The notes under the pieces: generated by a model
The model's input: only the letters and a program-made list of their open reading frames with translations
Databases searched by the model: none
What the model was told of the DNA's origin: nothing
Shown: positions 13,387 to 19,799 of the stretch, one piece after another
Numbering within the stretch: the first letter of the stretch is position 1
Layout of the letters: each line of letters starts with the position of its first letter
Source: JARKQH01 sp964631605
Lineage (GTDB): Bacteria > Verrucomicrobiota > Verrucomicrobiia > Limisphaerales > UBA8199
Assembly: GCA_964631605.1 (NCBI GenBank)
Contig: CAZVYG010000091.1
Location: 1 to 19,799, forward strand
DNA: 19,799 bases
Direction: 5' to 3'
Program-made: the position numbers and the translations under genes

Positions 13387-14721
13387 ATGAATTCCGTATC
13401 CCGACGAACCTTTCTTCGCAACTCCGCGATGGCCGGCGGTTTGGCCCCGCTGGCCCTCGGCAGCCTCACCGCCGCCCTCACCCGCAGCCTCTCGGCCGCC
13501 GAGCCCGGCCCCAACTCCAAAATCCGTCTCGGCATCATCGGCTCGGGCGACATGGGCGTCGGCGACCTGGATTGCTTCCTGGCCAACCCGGAGGTGGATT
13601 GCGTGGTGGTCTGTGACGTGGATGACGCCCGCATCGCAAAGGGCGTCGAATTGTGCGAAAAGCACCGCCAGAAAAAGCCGGACACCACCCGCGATTTCCG
13701 CCGCGTCATTGACCGCAAGGACGTGGATGTCGTGCTCGTGGCAACCCCCGACCACTGGCATGCCCTCCCGACGGTGCTGGCCTGTCAGGCCGGCAAGGAC
13801 GTTTACGTCGAGAAACCGCTGGCCACTACCATTGACGAAGGCCGCGCCATGCTCGAAGCCGCCAGGCGCCATAACCGCGTCGTCCAGATGGGCTCGCAGT
13901 GGCGCAGTTGCCAGCACATCATCGAAGCCTCCGAGATGGTCCGCTCCGGCAAACTGGGCAAAGTCGGCCTGGTTCGCGGCTGGGCCTACCTCGACTGGCT
14001 CCCCAGCATCGGCCACAAACCCGATTGCGACCCGCCCCCAGGCGTGGATTACGATATGTGGCTCGGCCCGGCGCCCAAACGGCCCTTCAACCCAAACCGC
14101 TTCCACTTCAACTTCCGCTGGTTCTGGGATTATGCCGGCGGCTTGATGACCGATTGGGGCGTGCACCTGATCAACATGATGCTCATGGGCATGGGCGCCG
14201 AACCGCCTCGCTCCGCTTACGCCTCGGGCGGCAAGTTCGTGCTCGATGATGACTCCGAAACCCCCGACTCCCAAATCGCCGTTTACGAGTTCCCCACCTT
14301 TACCCTCGTCTGGGAACACAAAGCCGGACTCAACAACGGCCTCCATGGCCGTTCCTGGGGCGTGCAATGGAGCGGGTCCGAGGGCACCATCATTCTCAAC
14401 GACAGCGGCTGGGAAATCATCACCGAACGCAAACAAGCCAACCTCGATTCGCAGCGCAAACCCGGCAGCGGCAACCCCCGCCCCGCCCACGTTCGAAACT
14501 TCCTGGATTGCGTCAAGACCCGCCAGCAGCCCGTCCTCAACCTCGAGGTCGGCCATCACGTGTCCACCGTGGCCCACCTCGGCAACATCGCCTACCGCTC
14601 CGGCCGGAAAGTGGTCTGGGACCCCGTCAAGGAGCGCATCCTGGGCGACCGCGAAGCCGACCGCCTGGTCGGGGTCAAGTACCGCAAGCCGTGGTCGCTG
14701 CCTTATTCGGCGCGCGCGTAA
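13387..14721 (+). CDS. Tat-exported Gfo/Idh/MocA family oxidoreductase
   Basis: A 444-residue NAD(P)-dependent oxidoreductase-type protein with a clear twin-arginine signal (VSRRTFLRNS, Arg6-Arg7) and a hydrophobic Ala/Leu/Gly stretch ending near residue 38. The Rossmann motif is LGIIGSGDMGVGD (about 48-60). The conserved EKP motif is complete at 142-144 (VYVEKPLATT). The catalytic element GGLMTDWGVH (251-260) supplies Asp256 and His260. This is the standard motif set, unlike the paralogue at 4859, which has EKD. The FAD oxidoreductase gene begins 52 bp downstream on the same strand, and both products carry Tat signals, suggesting one operon acting on the same sugar or polyol outside the cytoplasm. 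Substrate unknown. No strong Shine-Dalgarno precedes ATG 13387. Confidence 0.96.
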   Translation: MNSVSRRTFLRNSAMAGGLAPLALGSLTAALTRSLSAAEPGPNSKIRLGIIGSGDMGVGDLDCFLANPEVDCVVVCDVDDARIAKGVELCEKHRQKKPDTTRDFRRVIDRKDVDVVLVATPDHWHALPTVLACQAGKDVYVEKPLATTIDEGRAMLEAARRHNRVVQMGSQWRSCQHIIEASEMVRSGKLGKVGLVRGWAYLDWLPSIGHKPDCDPPPGVDYDMWLGPAPKRPFNPNRFHFNFRWFWDYAGGLMTDWGVHLINMMLMGMGAEPPRSAYASGGKFVLDDDSETPDSQIAVYEFPTFTLVWEHKAGLNNGLHGRSWGVQWSGSEGTIILNDSGWEIITERKQANLDSQRKPGSGNPRPAHVRNFLDCVKTRQQPVLNLEVGHHVSTVAHLGNIAYRSGRKVVWDPVKERILGDREADRLVGVKYRKPWSLPYSARA

Positions 14722-14773
14722 TCGTCATCCGGACACCGAGCCGGCTCATTCGTCGTCGAATCTTGCGAGCCTT

Positions 14774-16513
14774 ATGAAAAGCAGCGGACATTCCCGTCGT
14801 GCCTTTATCAAAACCCTGGCCGCAGCGACGCCGGTCCTGGCCGCCGCCAGTAGTCCGGTTCAGGCCCAGGCTCCCGGAGCCCCAAACCCGCAAGCGGGCG
14901 GAAAGCCGCCGGCGACGAAGGAGATGGCCGCTGACCTGGTCATCATCGGCGGCGGCACCGGCGGTTGCGCCGCGGCATTGGCCGCCGCCCGCAATGGCTT
15001 GCGGGTCATTCTGACCGAGGAAACTGACTGGATTGGCGGCCAATTGACCGCCCAGGCGGTTCCCCCCGATGAGAATCCCTGGATCGAAACCTTCGGCGGC
15101 ACTCGCAGCTACCTCGACCTGCGCCGGCGCATTCGGGACTATTATTACCGCAATTTCCCCCTCACCGCCGAGGCGCGGGCGGTCCCCTATCTGAACCCCG
15201 GCAACGGGTCCGTTTCGCGCCTCTGCCACGAGCCTCGCGTCTCGCTGGCGGCGCTGGAAGAAATGCTCGCCCCTTACGTTGCCGGCAAGCGCGTCACGGT
15301 GCTGCTCCGTCATGTAGCCACCTCCGCCCTGGTCAATGGTGACCGCGTCGAAGCGGTGCGGGTCCGCAGCCTCGAATCCGGCCGGGAGCTGGTGCTGCGC
15401 GCGCCCTACTTCATTGATGCCACCGAAATGGGAGACCTCTTGCCGCTCACTCGGACGGAGTATGTCACCGGCGCCGAATCCCAGCGCGACACCGGCGAGC
15501 CGCACGCCCCGGCGGAGGCCGCTCCGCACAACATGCAGGCGTTCACCTGCTGCTTTGCCATGGACTACCTCAAAGGCGAGGATCACACCCTTGACAAACC
15601 GGCGGAATACACCTTCTGGCGTGAGTTCGTCCCCGCCATGAAACCGGCGTGGCCGGGGAAGCTGCTCAGCTTTGTCTATTCCAACCCGACGACGCTTCAA
15701 CCCCGCGATTACGGCTTCGACGCGGACAAGGCCACCGGCTTCTTCCTCTACCGCCGCATCATTGACCGCACGAACTTCCGCCTCGGCACCTACGCGGGAG
15801 ACATCACCCTGGTCAACTGGCCGCAGAACGATTATCTCCTGGGCAATCCCTTCGAGGTCCCGCCCGACGAGGCGGCCCGCCACATCCAGCGCGCCAAACA
15901 ACTCAGCCTCTCGCTCCTTTACTGGCTGCAAACCGAAGCGCCCCGCCCGGACGGTGGCACGGGTTGGAAAGGCCTCCGGTTGCGGCCCGACATCGTCGGC
16001 ACCGAGGATGGTCTGGCCAAGTACCCCTACATCCGCGAGAGCCGCCGAATTCAGGCCGAATTCACCGTGCTCGAACAACACGTCGGTACCGAGGCGCGCG
16101 CCAAAGCCACCGGCGCCAAACCCGGCGAGGTTGCCGCCGAAGTCTTCAAGGATTCGGTGGGAATCGGCAGTTACCGCATTGATCTGCATCCCAGCACCGG
16201 GGGAGACAACTATATTGATATCAGCTCGCTTCCCTTCCAAATCCCCCTGGGCGCGCTGCTGCCCAAACGCGTCGAAAACCTCCTGGCAGCCTGCAAAAAC
16301 CTCGGCGTGACGCACATCACCAACGGCTGCTACCGCCTGCATCCCGTCGAATGGAACATCGGTGAAGCCGCCGGCGCCCTTGCCGCCTTTTGCGTCGGCA
16401 ACAAGCGCGCTCCCCGCGAGGTGCGCGCCAAGCCCGACCTGCTGCGCGAATTCCAAAACCGTCTTACGCAGGAGGGCGTTCCCCTGGCCTGGCCCAAGGT
16501 CACGCCTCGCTGA
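14774..16513 (+). CDS. Tat-exported FAD-dependent oxidoreductase
   Basis: A 579-residue flavoprotein. ATG 14774 is chosen because it gives a Tat signal (HSRRAFIKTL, Arg8-Arg9) and an Ala-rich hydrophobic region; the frame is open much further upstream, but that part is only the shadow of the preceding gene. The dinucleotide-binding fold is DLVIIGGGTGGCAAALAAA (about 54-72), followed by the acidic end of strand 2 (VILTEE) and DWIGGQLT. Further conserved-looking parts are SRLCHEPRVSLAALEEML, FIDATEMGDLLPL and the C-terminal NLLAACKNLGVTHITNGCYR with HPVEWNIGEAAG, all typical of the FAD_oxidored group frequent in polysaccharide loci of Verrucomicrobiota and Planctomycetota. It lies 52 bp after the Gfo/Idh/MocA gene and probably shares its transcript. 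The electron acceptor and substrate are not evident. Confidence 0.95.
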   Translation: MKSSGHSRRAFIKTLAAATPVLAAASSPVQAQAPGAPNPQAGGKPPATKEMAADLVIIGGGTGGCAAALAAARNGLRVILTEETDWIGGQLTAQAVPPDENPWIETFGGTRSYLDLRRRIRDYYYRNFPLTAEARAVPYLNPGNGSVSRLCHEPRVSLAALEEMLAPYVAGKRVTVLLRHVATSALVNGDRVEAVRVRSLESGRELVLRAPYFIDATEMGDLLPLTRTEYVTGAESQRDTGEPHAPAEAAPHNMQAFTCCFAMDYLKGEDHTLDKPAEYTFWREFVPAMKPAWPGKLLSFVYSNPTTLQPRDYGFDADKATGFFLYRRIIDRTNFRLGTYAGDITLVNWPQNDYLLGNPFEVPPDEAARHIQRAKQLSLSLLYWLQTEAPRPDGGTGWKGLRLRPDIVGTEDGLAKYPYIRESRRIQAEFTVLEQHVGTEARAKATGAKPGEVAAEVFKDSVGIGSYRIDLHPSTGGDNYIDISSLPFQIPLGALLPKRVENLLAACKNLGVTHITNGCYRLHPVEWNIGEAAGALAAFCVGNKRAPREVRAKPDLLREFQNRLTQEGVPLAWPKVTPR

Positions 16514-16635
16514 GCCGCCGCCCTCGTCGGCCCAACACTGCGTCACCCCGGGAGGCATCCCCGGATATATCCGCCGCGTCGGAAACGGAGGCCGGGTGCC
16601 GCGGCCAAAGGAGCCCCAATTCGGCGCTTGCTAAT

Positions 16636-16678
16636 GCGGGAGGTTCTGTTAAAGCCTTGAGCCGTTGGCCCGCTTTTT
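16636..16678 (+). terminator. Candidate intrinsic terminator after the FAD oxidoreductase gene
   Basis: An outer stem GCGGG (16636-16640) with CCCGC (16669-16673) is directly followed by five Ts (16674-16678). An inner GGTTC/GAGCC pairing (16642-16646 and 16659-16663, one G-U) shortens the loop. The stem is interrupted, so efficiency is uncertain. Confidence 0.4.
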
Positions 16679-16710
16679 GAGACGACATCTGAGTCTCGGA
16701 GCGCAAGATT

Positions 16711-17376
16711 GTGAACCTTTGCAACGCGACGGTCCGGCTTTTCTCGGCGAACGCCCTCGGAGGGCGGATTCGCTTGGGACTGTTCCCTTTATTGACCGTG
16801 TTTCTCGTGTCGCTCCGTCCGGCCGGGCAGGGGGCGGAGATGCGCACTTCCGAGGCGCGAAATCTGGCGGTGGGCATCTACACGGCGAATGCCTCCGCGC
16901 TGGTCGGCACCCTCCGCGTCGAGCGGGTGTTTACCGAACAGCAGCGGTTCGGGTTTTTCCGCGTGAAACTCATGCCGATCCTGGTGGCGCAGGGCGTGCG
17001 GCTGGAGCTGAACCAGGCCCAGCCCGGCACCAATTGGACCGCCGGGTTCCGGGTGAAGCTCGCGCCCCTGGCCCGCAGCAGCCGCATCGAGTGGCGCGGG
17101 GTGAGCATCGCCTTCGCGGGCGAGAGTGAACCGCGACTCCAGGCCCGCCGTTTGCAACTGCCGGACCAGCCGGAGACCGACCACTGTCTGCTGGAGGATT
17201 TGACTCTCGACACCGACGCCGGCCTGGTCCAGGCCTCGCGCGCCACCTTGTTGCTGGGCGCTTCGGCGGGCACGGTCGTTTGGGAAAGCAGCGGCTTTCT
17301 CCACCAATGGAATTTGTTCACCAGGACTCTCACCACCGTCAACTTAAACAACAGCCAGGCAGACCACTCCTTATGA
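16711..17376 (+). CDS. Secreted protein of unknown function, coupled to the downstream Ig-domain protein
   Basis: A 221-residue protein that I do not recognise. The start is GTG at 16711, chosen because it gives a signal peptide (basic RIRLG, then LFPLLTVFLVSL and a small-residue cleavage region before residue 43) and has GGAG nine bases upstream. An ATG at codon 44 would lose the signal. The mature part is beta-rich, with repeated hydrophobic/polar alternation (VGTLRVERVFTEQQRFGFFR, FRVKLAPLARSSRIEWRG) and no visible catalytic motif or further membrane span. Its TGA overlaps the ATG of the next gene (ATGA, 17373-17376), so the two products are probably made together and may interact at the cell surface. 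Confidence 0.78.
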   Translation: MNLCNATVRLFSANALGGRIRLGLFPLLTVFLVSLRPAGQGAEMRTSEARNLAVGIYTANASALVGTLRVERVFTEQQRFGFFRVKLMPILVAQGVRLELNQAQPGTNWTAGFRVKLAPLARSSRIEWRGVSIAFAGESEPRLQARRLQLPDQPETDHCLLEDLTLDTDAGLVQASRATLLLGASAGTVVWESSGFLHQWNLFTRTLTTVNLNNSQADHSL

Positions 17377-19799
17377 AAACTCGCAGCTTCTGTTTCCTCG
17401 CAACCCTGTTATGCGCCTTCAATCTCGGGGCTCAAACCGCCGACGACCTGGTGCTCCAGGGACGACAATTTCTCTCGAGCAGCAATCTGCCGGCGGCCTA
17501 CTCGAAATTTACGGACGCGCTGGCGCAAGCCCCCAACCACGGGCCTGCCAATGTGCTGGCGGCCGCCACCCGCATCCTCCTGCTGCCGCGGCAGCCGGCG
17601 TGCAGCAATTTCCTCAGTCGCCTCGGCCTGCCGGCGACCGGGCGCAATCTCTACAACTGGACGGCGGATTTCAAGCGCACGACCAACGGGGATGTGATCC
17701 TGCCGCCGAACCTTTATTCGGGGGAGGGGATCCGGGTGGTGAGCAACACGGTGGTTCCGACCATCCAGCAATCACTGGCCAACCTCGGGAAGGTCACCAA
17801 CCCGGGATTCATCCTGAACCTCACCGCCAGCGAGACCGCCATCGAGCCGGTGACGATTGACTACGGGGATGTCCTGCTCGCCCGGGCGCTCCTGCACGCC
17901 GCCGAGGGGCTGGGCCACACCCTCAACGCGCACAATCTCAACCTGTGGATCAATCAACTGGAGCAGATGGGCAAGGCCAACACGCTCACGATTCAGAGCG
18001 TGCTGGCGACTTTCCCCAACCTGTTGACCCAGAGTAGCAAAGCCGAACTGCTCGCCTCCCGCGCTTCGTTCACCAACGCCATTCACCTTTACTTTGCCGC
18101 ATCCGAGTTCATTCGCCATTCGCGCACGAACGGCGCGCAACGGCTCTTCAATCTCGACCCCGAGGAGTTGCGCGAAGAAGCCCGGTTCCGGGAGAACCTG
18201 GCCACCGCCCTGGCCTCGGTCTTCAAACCCGTCATGGTGGAAACCAACGACGACCATTACGTGTACGTGGGCGCCTATTTCGCGGGGACCAAGTCGTTGC
18301 GGAGCCTGTTGCCCCGGTTCAACGGCGACAGCTATGTTCCCAACTCGCTGCCGGATTACACGCTGGGCGGCGTGTTGATCGGGGAATCGGTGACGGATAT
18401 CGAGAAGGAGTTGCGGCGCCTCAATCCTTATTCCTCTCCCGGGATTTACGCCGGTGCGATTTGGGGGCCCAATCCGATGGATCCGGGCATGGGGGACCAG
18501 ATCGTGGGCAGCTTCGGAATTTTTGTGAACACCAATTTCCAGGCCACGCTGCTCGGGTTCGACGGCGCGCGCGGGGAAGGTTTTTACCAGGTGTTCAAGG
18601 TGGACCGGGTGGACCGGGATTGGGATTTCATCACCAACAACGTCCGCTACCAGGGGGAAATTTACAACGACGGATGGGTCGAGGGATATCTGGGTGCGCT
18701 GGACAACTCCTGGGGTGTTCGAATTCAGGGCGAACGCCAGCCTGATCAAGGCCCCTTCTCGAGCGTGGCGGGCTACTACACCGGCTCGTGGGCCCTGGGA
18801 CCCGTCACCGGCAAACTGCGCGGGATGATCACGGCGGAAGGCAACGTCGGTTATGTTGAATTCGACAGTGACGGCTCGATCGGGGACGGCGGGGGAGGCA
18901 TGATCAATCCGACGACTCTGGCCTTCTCTTCCACCAGTCTGAACGGCATCCAGATTCAAGGGACATTGAATCGCAGCCTGCGCCGGCTCTCGGGCAGCAT
19001 CCAGGTGCCCGGCCAGGGCAGCGGGACGTTTGCCATGGACCGGGCCTTGTATGTCCCCAGCGAAGTGCCGCCGACCCTCCTGAGCGCCCCGCAAAATCAG
19101 ATGGTGCAGGCGGGTGGCAATGCCACGTTCAGTGTCCAGGCCGCCGGCAGCCCGCCCCTTTCCTACCAGTGGCATTCCAACGGCGCCCAGATTCTCCTCG
19201 CCACGAAGTCCACCCTGGTTCTCAGCAACGTCCAGCAAGCCATGTCGGGGACGACCTATTCCGTCACCGTCCGCAACCTCGTCGGCGAAACCAACGCCAG
19301 CGCCACCCTCACCGTGGTGCCCGAGGCGACCCGGCCGACGCTCGCAATCTCCGCGCCCTTGACCGGACAAAAGTTTGTTAATCCCGCGGTGCAGGTGTCC
19401 GGCGTGGCCAAAGACAACGTCCAGGTGTCCAACGTCCTGTTCCAGGTGAAGAATTACGGCTGGATGAAGGCCGCCACCTCCGACAACTGGCTGCACTGGA
19501 CCGGCACAGCAATGCTGGACCCGGGCACCAACGTCATCTCTGCCTACGCTGTGGATACCAGCGGCAACGTGTCACTCACCAGCAAGGTCAGCGTGGTTTA
19601 TGTGCCGACCGACCGGCTCATCGTGCAGACGACCGGCGTCGGCAAACTCTCGCCCAACTACAGCAACGCGGTGTTGCAGGTGGGCAAGACCTACTCCATC
19701 ACGGCTCTGCCGGGCGCCGGCCAGATGTTCTCGAACTGGATCGGCGGCGTGGCGCCGAGCCTGGCAATCCTCACCAACGGTCCGACCCTCAACTTCACC
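17373..19799 (+). CDS. Large secreted Ig-like-domain protein (3' end outside the window)
   Basis: From ATG 17373 the frame is open for 809 codons to the right edge with no stop. Residues 1-23 are a signal peptide (MKTRSFCFLATLLCAFNLGA). The next 50 residues resemble a TPR unit (LQGRQFLSSSNLPAAYSKF, then ALAQAPNHGPANVLAAA). A long region of unknown fold, rich in Gly and aromatic residues, extends to about residue 555. An Ig-like domain follows (about 560-650: QMVQAGGNATFSVQAAGSPP, LSYQWHSNG, TYSVTVRNLVGETNASATL). A second beta-sandwich region comes next (about 653-750: VSGVAKDNVQVSNVLFQV), and then a repeat-type module with GVGKLSPNYSNAVLQVGKTY and MFSNWIGG. This architecture is typical of exported Verrucomicrobiota surface proteins. 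Start and coupling rest on the ATGA overlap with the upstream gene. Confidence 0.9.
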   Translation, partial: MKTRSFCFLATLLCAFNLGAQTADDLVLQGRQFLSSSNLPAAYSKFTDALAQAPNHGPANVLAAATRILLLPRQPACSNFLSRLGLPATGRNLYNWTADFKRTTNGDVILPPNLYSGEGIRVVSNTVVPTIQQSLANLGKVTNPGFILNLTASETAIEPVTIDYGDVLLARALLHAAEGLGHTLNAHNLNLWINQLEQMGKANTLTIQSVLATFPNLLTQSSKAELLASRASFTNAIHLYFAASEFIRHSRTNGAQRLFNLDPEELREEARFRENLATALASVFKPVMVETNDDHYVYVGAYFAGTKSLRSLLPRFNGDSYVPNSLPDYTLGGVLIGESVTDIEKELRRLNPYSSPGIYAGAIWGPNPMDPGMGDQIVGSFGIFVNTNFQATLLGFDGARGEGFYQVFKVDRVDRDWDFITNNVRYQGEIYNDGWVEGYLGALDNSWGVRIQGERQPDQGPFSSVAGYYTGSWALGPVTGKLRGMITAEGNVGYVEFDSDGSIGDGGGGMINPTTLAFSSTSLNGIQIQGTLNRSLRRLSGSIQVPGQGSGTFAMDRALYVPSEVPPTLLSAPQNQMVQAGGNATFSVQAAGSPPLSYQWHSNGAQILLATKSTLVLSNVQQAMSGTTYSVTVRNLVGETNASATLTVVPEATRPTLAISAPLTGQKFVNPAVQVSGVAKDNVQVSNVLFQVKNYGWMKAATSDNWLHWTGTAMLDPGTNVISAYAVDTSGNVSLTSKVSVVYVPTDRLIVQTTGVGKLSPNYSNAVLQVGKTYSITALPGAGQMFSNWIGGVAPSLAILTNGPTLNFT

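Noticed and set aside
13333..14577. A 414-codon frame antisense to the second Gfo/Idh/MocA gene
   Set aside because: Mirror translation of a gene with complete family motifs.
14246..14773. Upstream extension of the FAD oxidoreductase frame
   Set aside because: It overlaps the Gfo/Idh/MocA gene in another frame with Ser/Pro/Thr-rich shadow sequence; the Tat signal begins at 14774.
14675..16558. A 627-codon frame antisense to the FAD oxidoreductase
   Set aside because: No domains; explained by GC-rich codon bias on the coding strand.
17772..19496. A 574-codon minus-strand frame
   Set aside because: Opposite the open plus-strand Ig-domain gene, which has a signal peptide and recognisable Ig-like sequence.

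Overview
The window is GC-rich bacterial DNA that reads like a Verrucomicrobiota chromosome, most likely a Pedosphaera/Limisphaerales-type lineage. This is inferred from gene content and protein style, not from a database search. The pointers are a formylglycine sulfatase, two Tat-exported Gfo/Idh/MocA oxidoreductases, a Tat-exported FAD oxidoreductase, an SGNH-hydrolase lipoprotein, long secreted Ig-like proteins, and a C-terminal 'SELANPALSG...DGD..AN' motif at the left edge. A run of 10 Ns at 10100-10109 shows that this is a draft scaffold.

Layout. (1) 1-1214: 3' end of a large secreted protein, cut by the window edge. (2) 1277-2338: promoter, a candidate NrdR box, nrdR, and a coupled unknown gene. 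(3) 2368-4615: a sulfatase (-) divergent from a disordered/coiled-coil protein (+), with direct repeats and a perfect hairpin in the shared upstream region. (4) 4859-7374: Gfo/Idh/MocA oxidoreductase and an SGNH-hydrolase lipoprotein (+). (5) 7388-11163: a segment flanked by an exact 216-bp direct repeat, both copies being the 3' end of a CnoX-like thioredoxin gene. Inside are two secreted-protein genes on the minus strand (HEAT-like, and a transglutaminase-like gene broken by the N gap and a frameshift) and a degraded IS630-family insertion whose right end lies 3 nt from the repeat. (6) 10948-13034 (-): intact thioredoxin-TPR gene, a PrsW-type membrane protease, and an internally deleted amidohydrolase remnant. 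(7) 13387-16513 (+): a Tat-exported Gfo/Idh/MocA and FAD oxidoreductase pair. (8) 16711-19799 (+): a secreted protein of unknown function coupled by an ATGA overlap to a secreted Ig-domain protein that runs off the right edge.

How it fits together. Most genes suggest exported breakdown and oxidation of sulfated or acylated polysaccharide and its sugars (sulfatase, SGNH esterase, Gfo/Idh and FAD enzymes). They are mixed with housekeeping functions (nrdR, the protein-folding thioredoxin, PrsW). The most unusual structure is the 216-bp duplication bracketing about 3.3 kb of visibly less GC-rich DNA next to an IS630 remnant. It may be a recent insertion by recombination at the 3' end of the thioredoxin gene, or an assembly artefact; the sequence alone cannot decide.
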